Origin: an uncultured Prevotella sp.
GTDB taxonomy: Bacteria; Bacteroidota; Bacteroidia; Bacteroidales; Bacteroidaceae
Reading direction: 5' to 3'
Assembly (NCBI GenBank): GCA_902497035.1
Contig: CABVDL010000001.1
Coordinates: 34,236-98,235 of the forward strand
DNA: 64,000 nucleotides
Part shown: piece by piece, positions 50,974-60,587 of the stretch
Layout: each line of letters begins with the position of its first letter
Position numbering within the stretch: position 1 is the stretch's first letter
The notes under the pieces: generated by a model
What the model saw: only the letters and a program-made list of their open reading frames with translations
What the model was told of the DNA's origin: nothing
Database searches by the model: none
Made by a program: the position numbers and the translations under genes

Positions 50974-51735
50974 TTACTTCTTCCAGGCATCGATGATGCC
51001 CTTGAAGTCAGCAGCCTTCAGTGAGGCACCGCCGATGAGTCCACCGTCGATGTCGGGTTTTGCAAACAGTTCAGGCGCATTGCCGGGCTTGCAGCTGCCG
51101 CCGTAGAGGATAGTAGTGTCCTCTGCAACCTCCTTGCCGTATTTGTCGGCAACGATAGAGCGAATGTAGGCCAGCATCTCTTCAGCCTGGTCTGAAGTAG
51201 CGGTCTTGCCGGTACCGATGGCCCAGATGGGCTCGTAAGCCAGCACGATGTTCTTCCACTCCTCAGCGCTGAGGTTGAATACGGAACCGTCGAGCTCAGC
51301 TTTCACCACCTCGTTCTGGCGGTTAGCCTCACGCTCTTCCAAAGTCTCACCACAGCAGAAGATTACCTTCAGGCCGTTTTTCAGAGCGAGTTGCACTTTC
51401 TCCTTAAGAATCTCAGGGGTCTCGTTGTAGTACTGACGACGCTCCGAGTGGCCAAGGATGACGTACTGGGCACCGGTGCTCTTCACCATGGCGGCACTCA
51501 CTTCACCCGTGTAGGCTCCTTTCTCCTTGTCGGCGCAGTTCTCAGCTCCGAGGGCAACGACATTTTGGTCGAGTACTTGGGCAACACTTGCCAAATGGAT
51601 AAACGGAGTGCACACGATGACGCCGCAGTTGGGCTTGTCAGCCTTGCATGCCTCATTGATTTCCTTTGCCAGGGCAACGCCCTCCTGCAGGTTCTCATTC
51701 ATTTTCCAGTTACCTGCTACGATTTTCTTTCTCAT
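50974..51735 (-). CDS. tpiA: Triosephosphate isomerase
   Basis: A 253-residue glycolytic TIM barrel interconverting dihydroxyacetone phosphate and glyceraldehyde 3-phosphate. GNWKMN carries the substrate Lys, LGHSERR the electrophilic His, and [14 protein letters not shown] the catalytic Glu and start of loop 6. [10 protein letters not shown] and GGLIGGASL form the phosphate site. Its first 26 bases overlap the end of the BT_3928-family gene, so the two are translationally coupled. Confidence 0.96.
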   Translation of the reverse strand: MRKKIVAGNWKMNENLQEGVALAKEINEACKADKPNCGVIVCTPFIHLASVAQVLDQNVVALGAENCADKEKGAYTGEVSAAMVKSTGAQYVILGHSERRQYYNETPEILKEKVQLALKNGLKVIFCCGETLEEREANRQNEVVKAELDGSVFNLSAEEWKNIVLAYEPIWAIGTGKTATSDQAEEMLAYIRSIVADKYGKEVAEDTTILYGGSCKPGNAPELFAKPDIDGGLIGGASLKAADFKGIIDAWKK

Positions 51736-53122
51736 TGTTGTTTGTTTTAAACGTTGACAATATTTTATTAGAAGTGTTCTCTATCTTTTCTCCTTCCTTT
51801 TTCAGCTGTTCCTCTTTCATTCTGATTTTTCCTCTGAGATACTTGCTCCATGCCCATGTGCGGTCGGCCAACACAAGGAGGATGAGTGGCAGAAAGAACC
51901 ACAGCAATATCTTGGAGAGCGTCTTGCCTATTTGGGTGGAAGGCAGATGGCCAATGGGCAATTTGTCGAGCGGTCCCTGGAGCATATCGCTGGTAGGAAG
52001 GTCGTTGTGGCTCCACTTTCGGATGATGGTGCCGTCCTTCAGCAGCAGCAGTCCGGGATTGCTGCGTATGATGGTCTTCAGCGTGGTCTCGTCGGTGATG
52101 CAGAAGGGGTATTCGGCACCAGTAATGTTCTCCCAATGCTGTATCTCCGTCTCGGTAGAAGCTGTGAGACAATAGAACGGCACTTTCTGCTCCTGGGCAT
52201 ACTCGTAGAGCTGGTCGATGCCGCCGAAGTTGGAGTCGTCAGCCTGTGCAAGATGCGGTGAGATGAGGAGAAAGGTGTAGCCCTTGCGTGAGAGGATGCT
52301 GTCGGTGATGTCGTCGCCGTCGGCAAGTTGAATGGAGAAGTCGTGGATGGGCGGTACATAGCCTTCCTTGATTTGCTCTGTCTTTGAGTCGATGAACTGC
52401 CACGTGGAGTCGGGGTAGTTGTCAAGGGTGAACTCTTTTCTCACACCATCTTTCTCCATGATAAATGTTGTGTGGAATTGTGGTTGCTCTGCACCCGGCG
52501 GAATTGCCATGCCCGCCTTGATATTGGCACCAACATGATAGGGGCGGAAGTCGAATATGGGCAGGTGGTAGAGGCAGAAGACGCTGGTGATGAGAATGTA
52601 GAGTATGGTGTAGTTGATGGCTATCCATTGCGTTGACTTTGAGAGAAAACGATACATTCGCAGTGGCCATCGGGCGATGATGAGGGCACAGACGAGCAAA
52701 ATGATGTTCTTCAACAGGGTTGCCTGATTGGAGAGGTGGATAGCGTCGCCAAAGCATCCACAGTCTTTCACTGGGTTGGCAGTGGCTATCCAAAGCGTGA
52801 CAAGCGTCATGATGACCATAAACGCCGCGCAGAGCCTTGACATGAGCCGTCTGCGGATGGCAAAAAGAATGAGCAGGCCCATGGAAAACTCAAAGGCAGC
52901 CAACAGAACAGAACTGCCTAACGTGACAAAGTCGGGTATGGCACCTGACAGGCCGATAGCCTCAAGATAGTCCTGCAATTTGTATTGCGTGCCTATGGGG
53001 TCAATAGCCTTGACATATCCCGAAAAGACAAAAGTAACCCCAAGGGCCAGCCTACAGAGGTTGACCAGTACCGTCAGCGCAACGGTCTTGGCAGTGTGGG
53101 ATTGTGGACTCGTCTCGGTCAT
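51710..53122 (-). CDS. BT_3928-family membrane protein (DoxX/MauE-like, Trx-fold end)
   Basis: A 470-residue inner-membrane protein. The first ~145 residues form four helices resembling DoxX/MauE ([47 protein letters not shown]). A fifth helix near residue 170 leads to a periplasmic region that reads like a thioredoxin fold without CxxC ([20 protein letters not shown]), and a last helix lies near the C-terminus ([19 protein letters not shown]). It starts directly after DUF1599 and overlaps tpiA by 26 bases. Members of this family are found in the same cluster across Bacteroidetes; a redox role is plausible but unproven. Confidence 0.78.
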   Translation of the reverse strand: MTETSPQSHTAKTVALTVLVNLCRLALGVTFVFSGYVKAIDPIGTQYKLQDYLEAIGLSGAIPDFVTLGSSVLLAAFEFSMGLLILFAIRRRLMSRLCAAFMVIMTLVTLWIATANPVKDCGCFGDAIHLSNQATLLKNIILLVCALIIARWPLRMYRFLSKSTQWIAINYTILYILITSVFCLYHLPIFDFRPYHVGANIKAGMAIPPGAEQPQFHTTFIMEKDGVRKEFTLDNYPDSTWQFIDSKTEQIKEGYVPPIHDFSIQLADGDDITDSILSRKGYTFLLISPHLAQADDSNFGGIDQLYEYAQEQKVPFYCLTASTETEIQHWENITGAEYPFCITDETTLKTIIRSNPGLLLLKDGTIIRKWSHNDLPTSDMLQGPLDKLPIGHLPSTQIGKTLSKILLWFFLPLILLVLADRTWAWSKYLRGKIRMKEEQLKKEGEKIENTSNKILSTFKTNNNEKENRSR

Positions 53123-53659
53123 TTACTTGAGTCGAATGGCGCCGAACACGGCATAGTTGATGATATCCATGTAGTTGGCATCTATGCCTTCAGAAGCAAT
53201 GGTCTGTCCGTGGATGTCCTCTAATTCCTTAATGCGTGCGATTTTGGTGAGTATGAAATCGGTATAGCTGCTTACGCGCATGTCACGCCATGCCTCCCCA
53301 TAGTCATGGTTTTTGCGGATCATGAGCTCATAGGCCTCCTTGGAGTAGCGGTCGTAAAGCGCGAGTGCCTCGTCGTTGGTGATGTCCACCGCATCTACGA
53401 ATCTTTTGTCAAGCTGTATCAGTCCGACAATGCCATAATTGATAAGGCCGAGGAATTCAGGGCGGATGCCCTCGTTCACCAAAGCCTTGCCGGTGATCTC
53501 CAGCGAGCGGATGCGCTTAGCCTTGATAAACAGCTGGTCGGTGAGTGACGACGGGCGCAGAATGCGCCAAGAGGCCTTGTAGTCGTGCAGTTTCTTGGCG
53601 AAGATGTCACGGCATTCGCCCAACACGTCCTTGAACTGCTGATTTGTATTTTGTGCCAT
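53123..53659 (-). CDS. DUF1599 family protein
   Basis: A 178-residue cytoplasmic protein made of two related halves, each containing a Lys-x-x-D-Y element (KKLHDYKASWRILRP and RKNHDYGEAWRDMRVSS) followed by a helix with ISxLE/IKELE-like spacing. This matches the Bacteroidetes DUF1599 family, which may relate to nucleotide-pyrophosphatase-like folds; function is not established. I chose ATG 53659: the in-frame ATG at 53680 would begin only a few bases after the predicted transcription start. Its stop abuts the BT_3928-family start. First gene of the tpiA cluster. Confidence 0.8.
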   Translation of the reverse strand: MAQNTNQQFKDVLGECRDIFAKKLHDYKASWRILRPSSLTDQLFIKAKRIRSLEITGKALVNEGIRPEFLGLINYGIVGLIQLDKRFVDAVDITNDEALALYDRYSKEAYELMIRKNHDYGEAWRDMRVSSYTDFILTKIARIKELEDIHGQTIASEGIDANYMDIINYAVFGAIRLK

Positions 53660-53688
53660 GTTATAAGTATCTTGCTGCATACGAAGTG

Positions 53689-53696
53689 CAAAGTTA
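53689..53696 (-). promoter_or_regulatory. -7 promoter box of the DUF1599-BT_3928-tpiA cluster
   Basis: Minus-strand TAACTTTG, perfect TAnnTTTG. Transcription should begin near 53683, which decides the DUF1599 start in favour of 53659. Confidence 0.6.
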
Positions 53697-53728
53697 ACGA
53701 TTTTCCCACACGGATGTTCAACAGCAGC

Positions 53729-54136
53729 TTATTTTTCAGTCTGCCGGTGGTGGATGATCCTCACCGTGCCGCAGAGGGCATCATAGCGTACCTGCAGTGA
53801 GTCGCGCCTGACACGTAACTTGTTTTTCTCACCGAAAGTTTGTGCGGCGTTATATTCTTGAATGGTCGCCTGAAGGGCGGAGTCAGTGCGTCCAATGTCG
53901 GACTGTGCCATCTTCAACGAAGCCTCTTGCCAAATTTTTAGGGCTTGCTTGCGACTCTCAATGGCCTTGGGATAATTGGCACGCAACTGAGTGATGGCAT
54001 TGAGCGTTGCAGCGTAGTCGGCGGCCTTGTACAGCGAGTCAATGCGTTGCATGAGCGGCGCCGCTTTCTCATCCTCCGACTGCTGGCACGAAACCAAGCC
54101 TATGGCGATAGTCAATATAAGTATTAATTTCTTCAT
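53729..54136 (-). CDS. Small helical lipoprotein, unknown function
   Basis: A 135-residue lipoprotein (signal LILILTIAIGLVSC, Cys17). The mature part is almost all charged helix (APLMQRIDSLYKAADYAATL, ALKIWQEASLKMAQSD), with a TPR-like first half, and ends VRIIHHRQTEK. A TAACTTTG box lies only about 9 bp before the ATG, so its mRNA would have almost no leader. I recognise no family with a known role. It is divergent from cca. Confidence 0.65.
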   Translation of the reverse strand: MKKLILILTIAIGLVSCQQSEDEKAAPLMQRIDSLYKAADYAATLNAITQLRANYPKAIESRKQALKIWQEASLKMAQSDIGRTDSALQATIQEYNAAQTFGEKNKLRVRRDSLQVRYDALCGTVRIIHHRQTEK

Positions 54137-54144
54137 ACTGCTTG

Positions 54145-54152
54145 CAAAGTTA
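54145..54152 (-). promoter_or_regulatory. -7 promoter box before the small lipoprotein
   Basis: Minus-strand TAACTTTG ends 8 bp before the ATG at 54136. If used, the transcript would be nearly leaderless. Confidence 0.5.
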
Positions 54153-54238
54153 ACTATTTTTTTGCAGTTTCATGGAGTCATTGCCCTTTCTTTTAGTCAT
54201 TTTACGTTCGGTGAGTCGGTCCTTTTTGATTTTTTTGC

Positions 54239-54246
54239 TAACTTTG
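54239..54246 (+). promoter_or_regulatory. -7 promoter box of cca
   Basis: TAACTTTG, perfect TAnnTTTG, 33 bp before the cca ATG. Confidence 0.6.
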
Positions 54247-54279
54247 CAATGAAATTATTATTCCAATACTCAAGTAACA

Positions 54280-55704
54280 ATGCGTATGCTTAGTGACGCC
54301 GAATTGGCGCAACTTCTCGATAAAGACATTTTCCACAAGATATCGGCTGCTGCTGACCGTCTGCATTTAGAGACGTATGTGGTAGGCGGTTATGTGCGCG
54401 ACCTCTTTCTTGAACGGCCGAGCAATGATATAGATGTGGTGGTGGTAGGCAGCGGCATTGCGGTGGCAAAGGCTTTCAAGGATGAGCTGGACCACACTGC
54501 TCACCTCTCGGTGTTTCGCAATTTTGGCACTGCTCAGGTGAAATGGCAGGGACACGAGGTGGAGTTCGTTGGCGCAAGGCGTGAGAGCTACAGCCACGAC
54601 AGCAGAAAGCCACACGTCGAGGACGGCACTTTAGAAGATGACCAGAACAGGCGTGACTTCACCATCAATGCCTTGGCTGTGTGCCTCAACGAGGACCGAT
54701 TTGGACAGCTTGTCGATCCTTTCGACGGTCTTTACGACTTGCAGGACGGTATTATCCGTACGCCTCTCGACCCAGACGTGACTTTCAGCGATGATCCGCT
54801 GCGCATGATGCGGTGCGTGCGCTTTGCCACACAATTGAAGTTTTACATTGAGGACGAGACCTTTGAGGCCCTGTCGCGCAATGCTGAGCGCATCAGGATT
54901 ATCAGTGGCGAGCGCATCTCCGAGGAACTCAACAAGATGATGATGACCGACCATCCGAGCCGTGGCTTCGTCGACCTGCAGCGCAGTGGCCTGTTGCCGC
55001 TCATCCTGCCCGAACTCTCGGTACTCGACAAGGTGGAGACTCGCAATGGCCGAAGCCATAAAAACAATTTCTACCATACGTTAGAGGTGCTTGACAATGT
55101 TTGCGCCAATCCGGACGCGTCGCTTTGGCTCCGGTGGGCCGCTCTGCTCCACGACATCGGCAAGGCCAAGACCAAGCGATGGGACCCCGTGCAGGGGTGG
55201 ACATTCCACAACCACAATTACGTGGGCGCCAAGATGGTGCCGGTCATCTTCAACCGCCTCAAGCAACCCTTGGACGCCAAGATGAAGTATGTGCAGAAAC
55301 TCGTAGACCTGCACATGCGGCCGATTGCCATCGCCGACGATGAGGTCACCGACAGCGCCGTGCGCCGGCTGGTCAATGATGCCGACGACGACATCGATGA
55401 TCTGATGACGCTTTGCGAGGCCGACATCACGAGCAAGAACCAAGTGCGGAAGGCACGCTTCCTCAATAATTTCCGCATTGTCCGGGAAAAGATTGCAGAC
55501 CTGAAGGAGCGTGACTACAAACGTCTGTTACAGCCTTGTATTGATGGAAACGAGATTATGCAACTGTTTAATCTAAAGCCCTCGCGTGAGGTGGGAGAGC
55601 TGAAGTCAGCCTTGAAAGAGGCTGTTCTTGACAATAAGGTTCCCAATGAGCGTGGGCCGTTGATGGAACTGCTTAAGCAGAAGGCCAGCGAGATGGGGCT
55701 GTAG
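54280..55704 (+). CDS. cca: CCA tRNA nucleotidyltransferase with HD domain
   Basis: A 474-residue cytoplasmic enzyme that adds or repairs the 3' CCA of tRNAs. The class II nucleotidyltransferase head has YVVGGYVRDLFL and the catalytic pair in SNDIDVVVVG; RRDFTINALAV is the conserved second motif. RNA-binding helices (DDPLRMMRCVRFATQL, ISEELNKMM) follow. An HD-type domain lies at about residues 265-390 (ALLHDIGKAKT), possibly giving phosphatase/phosphodiesterase activity. It is relevant here because the tRNA-Pro gene encodes no CCA. Single-gene unit. Confidence 0.92.
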   Translation: MRMLSDAELAQLLDKDIFHKISAAADRLHLETYVVGGYVRDLFLERPSNDIDVVVVGSGIAVAKAFKDELDHTAHLSVFRNFGTAQVKWQGHEVEFVGARRESYSHDSRKPHVEDGTLEDDQNRRDFTINALAVCLNEDRFGQLVDPFDGLYDLQDGIIRTPLDPDVTFSDDPLRMMRCVRFATQLKFYIEDETFEALSRNAERIRIISGERISEELNKMMMTDHPSRGFVDLQRSGLLPLILPELSVLDKVETRNGRSHKNNFYHTLEVLDNVCANPDASLWLRWAALLHDIGKAKTKRWDPVQGWTFHNHNYVGAKMVPVIFNRLKQPLDAKMKYVQKLVDLHMRPIAIADDEVTDSAVRRLVNDADDDIDDLMTLCEADITSKNQVRKARFLNNFRIVREKIADLKERDYKRLLQPCIDGNEIMQLFNLKPSREVGELKSALKEAVLDNKVPNERGPLMELLKQKASEMGL

Positions 55705-55761
55705 TGGCAGGCTGTCAGTTGCCGCACGGTGACTGGCGACGGCAGTTTGGTTTGCACTGTA

Positions 55762-55840
55762 GGGGCCGGTCTTGTGCCGGCCCTCGAATAATGATCGACA
55801 TATTTTTTCAGAGGTTAGGACCTGGTTTCAGGGCCGGCAC
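55762..55840. repeat. GC-rich inverted repeat group after cca
   Basis: GGGCCGG (55763-55769) and CCGGCCC (55777-55783) form a tight hairpin with a 7-nt loop. A further copy, AGGGCCGGCAC (55830-55840), is the exact complement of GTGCCGGCCCT (55774-55784), so the right arm can pair with either partner. The rest of the 369-bp gap to the RND operon holds only the promoter box at 55982. It could be a terminator or a remnant of a dispersed repetitive element. Confidence 0.5.
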
Positions 55841-55981
55841 AATATAAACTTCTTTTCTATGCAAGAGGCCTAATTTATCCCGAACTCAGGTAATTATGTG
55901 AAAAGCTTGTAATAGTCGCGTGACGTAGGAGAATGTTTGTTAAAAAACTCGTAAAGCGGCATGAGTTTTGTGTTTTCTTAT

Positions 55982-55989
55982 TAACTTTG
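55982..55989 (+). promoter_or_regulatory. -7 promoter box of the RND efflux operon
   Basis: TAACTTTG, perfect TAnnTTTG, about 85 bp before the adaptor gene. Confidence 0.6.
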
Positions 55990-56073
55990 CGCTGAGATTA
56001 TGAACAGTTATGCCCGTAACCGTAATTGTATGGATGAAGGAAGGGTTAAGGAAACACATTTATTTATTAAGGT

Positions 56074-57273
56074 ATGAAGATTAAAAGTACTATGATTGTG
56101 GCTGTTGCCGCACTTGCACTTGTTTCTTGTGGCAAGAAAAGTGGTGGTAGCCTTGCAGACTTGCAGGACAACGAGTTTGCTGTTCGCACGGTTGGAGGCG
56201 CAAGTGCTGACTTGCAGACCACTTACCCTGCAACCATTAAGGGTATCCAGGATGTTGAGGTACATCCCAAGCTTGCTGGTTACATTACCAACGTGTATGT
56301 GCACGAGGGTCAGGCCGTGAGGGCTGGCCAGGTGATGTTCACGCTCGACAGCGAGACCTACCGCGCCGCAGTCAATCAGGCACAGGCTGCGCTGAATACG
56401 GCCATTGCTCAGGCCAACACCACGAAGCTGACCTATGAGAACAATAAGAAATTGTTCGCTCAGCATATCATCGGCCAGTATGAGCTTTCAACTGCACAAA
56501 ACAGTTATCTCACAGCCAAGGCTCAAGTTGCTCAGGCGCGTGCCTCTTTGACTTCTGCTCGTGAGACCTTGTCCTGGTGTACCGTCGTGGCTCCGGCTTC
56601 AGGTGTTGTCGGTGACCTTCCTTTTAAAAAGGGTGCGCTTGTTTCCACTGCAAGTACGCTGACCACCGTGTCGGATGTTTCAACTGTTGAGGTGTTCTTC
56701 TCCATGAGCGAGGGTGATATCCTGAGCATGTCGAAGACCGCAGGCAGTGTTGCTGATGTCATCAAGGAAATGCCGGCTGTTAAGCTTCAGATGGCTGACG
56801 GCACTATCTATAACCATCCCGGACGCGTGGTCAAGATGAGTGGCGTCATTGATGCCTCTACTGGAGCTTATTCGCTTATCGCTCATTTCTCCAATCCGCA
56901 GCATCTGCTCAAGAGTGGCGGTGCCGGTCAGATTATCGTGCCGCGCGTGAGCAACAATGCCATTCTTATTCCGCAGGAGGCTGTCTCGCAGGTGCAGGAC
57001 AAATACTTCGTCTATAAGGTGGGCAACGACAATAAGGTGAAATACAGCGAGATAACGGTCAATCCTGAGAATGACGGTGTCGATTACATTGTCACTTCCG
57101 GCCTTAACGTCGGTGACCGTTATGTGAGCAAGGGCATTGCGAAACTCACTGACGGCATGGCCATCAAGCCCATTACGGAGGCTCAATACCAAAAGAAGAT
57201 AGACGACGCAGCCAATCTCTCCAAGGAGCAGGGCACAGCAAAGGGCTTCGTCAAGGCAATGACCGGAAAATAA
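56074..57273 (+). CDS. RND efflux periplasmic adaptor (AcrA/MexA type)
   Basis: A 399-residue lipoprotein (lipobox LVSC, Cys19). It has the usual adaptor order: lipoyl half (VEVHPKLAGYITNVYVHEGQ), alpha-hairpin (~100-165, LTYENNKKLFAQHIIGQYEL), second lipoyl half (CTVVAPASGVVGDLPFKKGA), beta-barrel and membrane-proximal domain (GGAGQIIVPRVSNNAILIPQ). It bridges the inner-membrane pump and outer-membrane channel encoded just downstream (16-bp gap to the pump gene). First gene of the operon with its own promoter. No local regulator gene is seen. Confidence 0.92.
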   Translation: MKIKSTMIVAVAALALVSCGKKSGGSLADLQDNEFAVRTVGGASADLQTTYPATIKGIQDVEVHPKLAGYITNVYVHEGQAVRAGQVMFTLDSETYRAAVNQAQAALNTAIAQANTTKLTYENNKKLFAQHIIGQYELSTAQNSYLTAKAQVAQARASLTSARETLSWCTVVAPASGVVGDLPFKKGALVSTASTLTTVSDVSTVEVFFSMSEGDILSMSKTAGSVADVIKEMPAVKLQMADGTIYNHPGRVVKMSGVIDASTGAYSLIAHFSNPQHLLKSGGAGQIIVPRVSNNAILIPQEAVSQVQDKYFVYKVGNDNKVKYSEITVNPENDGVDYIVTSGLNVGDRYVSKGIAKLTDGMAIKPITEAQYQKKIDDAANLSKEQGTAKGFVKAMTGK

Positions 57274-57289
57274 CATAAAAAGCAGAGCT

Positions 57290-60200
57290 ATGACATTTAC
57301 CAATTTTATCAAGCGTCCGGTGCTATCCACCGTGGTGTCTATTGTGCTTGTGCTGTTAGGTACCATCGGTTTGGTCTCGCTGCCTATTGAGCAGTACCCG
57401 GACATAGCCCCACCAACCATTATGGTGCAGGCCTCTTACACTGGTGCTGATGCCGAGACGGTGATGAAGTCCGTCGCCGTGCCTTTGGAGGAGAGCATCA
57501 ATGGTGTGGAGAACATGACCTACATGACCTCACAGACCACCAATGACGGAATGTGTATGATTACCGTCTATTTCAAGCAAGGGTCTGATCCGGATATGGC
57601 TGCCGTGAATGTGCAGAACCGCGTGTCGCAGGCTCAGGCACTCCTGCCCTCTGAGGTAACACAGGTCGGTGTGACCGTCACCAAGCGTCAGACCTCAAAT
57701 GTAATCATGTATGCCGTCACCTCCGACGGTCGCTACGACGGACAGTTTGTCACCAACTACAATAATATCAACATTGTCCCGGTCATCAAGCGTATCAATG
57801 GCGTGGGTGATGTGAACAGCCCGTCGTCAGCCAATTATTCCATGCGTATTTGGCTGAAGCCTGACAAGATGAAAGAGTATGGACTGATGCCTTCTGACAT
57901 CCTTGGCGTACTTGCCGAGCAGAACATTGAGGCTGCTCCGGGTAAGTTCGGTGAGAACTCCAACGTGGCTTACGAGTATACGCTTCGCTATAAGGGACGT
58001 TTGTCAACACCGATAGAGTACGACAACATTATCCTTACGAGCAAGACTACCGGGCAGACGCTGAAGCTTAAGGATGTGGCAAGGATTGAACTCGGTTCTC
58101 TGATGTACAGCGTGAGTCTGATTAACGATGGTATCCCCGCCTGTATGGGTATGGTACAGCAGATTGCAGGCTCAAACGCCACACAGATTGCCACTGACGT
58201 GAAGGCTGCGCTCGCTGAACAGCAGAAGAGCATGCCGCCGGGGATGAAGACGGTTATCATGTATGATGTCACCGACTTCCTCTTTGCCTCCGTCGAGGAG
58301 GTTGTTATGACGTTGTTCATCACGCTTCTGCTGGTGTTCATCGTGGTGTACATTTTCCTGCAGGATCTCCGTTCGACGCTCATTCCTATGATTGCAGTGC
58401 CGGTGGCCTTGATAGGTGCTTTTTTCTTCCTGTGGATATTTGGTTTCTCCATCAACCTGCTGACGCTCTCGGCTCTATTGTTGGCCATCGCAATTGTGGT
58501 GGACGACGCCATAGTGGTCGTTGAGGCTGTGCATGCCAAGCTTGACCAAGGCTACACAAGCTCGCTTACGGCCGCCATTGATGCCATGAACGAGATTTCC
58601 GGAGCCATCATCTCCATCACGCTTGTTATGGCAGCCGTGTTCGTACCAGTGTCGTTTATGGGTGGTACCAGCGGCACTTTCTACCGCGAGTTTGGTGTAA
58701 CGATGGCTGTGAGTATCGTCATCTCGGCTGTCAACGCCTTGACTTTGTCTCCGGCACTTTGCGCCATGTTCCTGAAGCCCCACAAAGCAGAGGAGAACGA
58801 GAGCAACAAGAGTTTTGTGGCACGCTTCCACGCTGGCTTCAACCGCGTATTCGAGAAAACCACCAATAAATATAAGAAAGGTGTGGAGCGCGTGATCAAT
58901 CATCGCATTATCACCGCAGGCATCGTGGTCGTAGGTATTGCTGCTTTGGTCGTTCTGATGAACACCACCAAGACGGGACTTGTTCCTGATGAGGATACTG
59001 GCACTATTTTCGTGACAGTCTCGGCCAATCCGGGTACTTCGCAGGAGCGAACCAAACAGATAGTGGATGAGGTAGATAAGATGCTGGCCAACAACCCGGC
59101 TATTCTACACCGCAACGCTATCATCGGCTATAACTTCATAGCTGGTCAGGGTTCAGACCAGGCTACGTTCATTATCAAGTTGAAGCCTTTTGAGGAGCGT
59201 GGCGGTGGCATTACTGACCGCATCAAGCGTGCCATCCAAGACAAGGATCCTATGGCACTCGTTGTTAACCCATACGAGCAAAATTCCGTGTTGGGTATGA
59301 TCTACAAGCAAACGGCCAGCATTAAGGATGCACAGATATTGGCTTTCGGTCCTCCTATGATCCCTGGTTTCTCTGTGCAAAATGGTGTGACCATGACCAT
59401 GCAGGATAAGACTGGCGGCGATCTGTACAAGTTCTTTAATGTGACAAAGGACTTCCTCGCTGAGCTTAACAAGCGTCCCGAAGTGCAGCAGGCCATGACT
59501 TCATACAATCCAAATTATCCTCAGTATATGGTCGATGTAGATGTGGCCAAGACCAAGCAGGCTGGCATCTCGCCGAAGATTGTGCTGTCCGTGCTTCAGG
59601 GTTACTATGGTGGTCTGTATGCGTCCAACTTCAATGCATTCGGTAAGCTTTTCCGTGTGATGATCCAGGGCGATGTGGCTAGCCGCATGACTCCTGAGGG
59701 CCTTTCCCGCATCTATGTTCGCACTTCGACGGGCGAGATGGCGCCTGTGAGCGAGTTTGTGAAACTTCGTAAAGTGTTCGGCCCGTCCAACATCAACCGC
59801 TTTAACCTTTTCACGGCCATCAATGTCAGTGTGAATGCCAATAGCGGCTATTCTTCTGGTCAGGTGATGAAGGCTATTCAGGAAGTCGCAGACGACAACC
59901 TGCCTGCCGGATATGGCTATGAATACTCAGGACTGAGCCGTTCAGAGGCAGAGTCGAGCAATTCTACAGGTCTTATCTTCGTGCTCTGTCTTGTGTTCGT
60001 CTATCTCATTCTGAGTGCTCAGTATGAGAGTTACATTCTGCCTTTGGCTGTGCTGTTGTCGGTGCCGTTTGGCTTGGCAGGTGCTTTTGCCTTTACCAAC
60101 ATCTTCGGCCACAACAACGATATCTATATGCAGATTTCGCTCATCATGCTTATTGGTCTGTTGGCTAAGAACGCTATCCTTATCGTGCAGTTCGCCCTTG

Positions 60201-60574
60201 AGCGCCGCGAGACGGGTATGGCCATTAAGTATTCGGCCATTTTGGGTGCAGCCGCACGTCTTCGTCCTATTCTGATGACCTCATTGGCTATGGTTATAGG
60301 CTTGTTGCCGCTGATGTTCGCATCCGGTGTAGGCAAGAACGGAAACCAGACGTTAGGTGCCGCAGCCGTTGGTGGTATGCTTATTGGTACGCTCGTTCAG
60401 ATATTCGTTGTGCCCGCCTTGTTCTGCATTTTCCAGTATTTGCAGGAGAAGATTAAGCCTTTGAAGTTTGAGGATGAGCAGAACGAGGAGGTTACAGCCG
60501 AACTCAATCAGTACGCCCATGGAGGTGACAATGAGAATGTGTTGCAGAACTTCGTCGATGCTTATAAACAGTAA
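57290..60574 (+). CDS. RND multidrug efflux pump (AcrB/HAE1 type)
   Basis: A 1094-residue inner-membrane pump with 12 transmembrane helices and two large periplasmic loops. The N-terminus FIKRPVLSTVVSIVLVLLG and QYPDIAPPTI are typical of HAE1 pumps. The proton-relay aspartates are in AIVVDDAIVVVE (TM4); GLSRSEAESSN and LIGLLAKNAILIVQFALERR (TM10) are conserved. It exports hydrophobic compounds by proton antiport together with the adaptor and outer-membrane factor. Slightly longer than E. coli AcrB because of a charged C-terminal tail. The outer-membrane gene starts 13 bp after the stop. Confidence 0.93.
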   Translation: MTFTNFIKRPVLSTVVSIVLVLLGTIGLVSLPIEQYPDIAPPTIMVQASYTGADAETVMKSVAVPLEESINGVENMTYMTSQTTNDGMCMITVYFKQGSDPDMAAVNVQNRVSQAQALLPSEVTQVGVTVTKRQTSNVIMYAVTSDGRYDGQFVTNYNNINIVPVIKRINGVGDVNSPSSANYSMRIWLKPDKMKEYGLMPSDILGVLAEQNIEAAPGKFGENSNVAYEYTLRYKGRLSTPIEYDNIILTSKTTGQTLKLKDVARIELGSLMYSVSLINDGIPACMGMVQQIAGSNATQIATDVKAALAEQQKSMPPGMKTVIMYDVTDFLFASVEEVVMTLFITLLLVFIVVYIFLQDLRSTLIPMIAVPVALIGAFFFLWIFGFSINLLTLSALLLAIAIVVDDAIVVVEAVHAKLDQGYTSSLTAAIDAMNEISGAIISITLVMAAVFVPVSFMGGTSGTFYREFGVTMAVSIVISAVNALTLSPALCAMFLKPHKAEENESNKSFVARFHAGFNRVFEKTTNKYKKGVERVINHRIITAGIVVVGIAALVVLMNTTKTGLVPDEDTGTIFVTVSANPGTSQERTKQIVDEVDKMLANNPAILHRNAIIGYNFIAGQGSDQATFIIKLKPFEERGGGITDRIKRAIQDKDPMALVVNPYEQNSVLGMIYKQTASIKDAQILAFGPPMIPGFSVQNGVTMTMQDKTGGDLYKFFNVTKDFLAELNKRPEVQQAMTSYNPNYPQYMVDVDVAKTKQAGISPKIVLSVLQGYYGGLYASNFNAFGKLFRVMIQGDVASRMTPEGLSRIYVRTSTGEMAPVSEFVKLRKVFGPSNINRFNLFTAINVSVNANSGYSSGQVMKAIQEVADDNLPAGYGYEYSGLSRSEAESSNSTGLIFVLCLVFVYLILSAQYESYILPLAVLLSVPFGLAGAFAFTNIFGHNNDIYMQISLIMLIGLLAKNAILIVQFALERRETGMAIKYSAILGAAARLRPILMTSLAMVIGLLPLMFASGVGKNGNQTLGAAAVGGMLIGTLVQIFVVPALFCIFQYLQEKIKPLKFEDEQNEEVTAELNQYAHGGDNENVLQNFVDAYKQ

Positions 60575-60587
60575 AGAATTACAGAAA

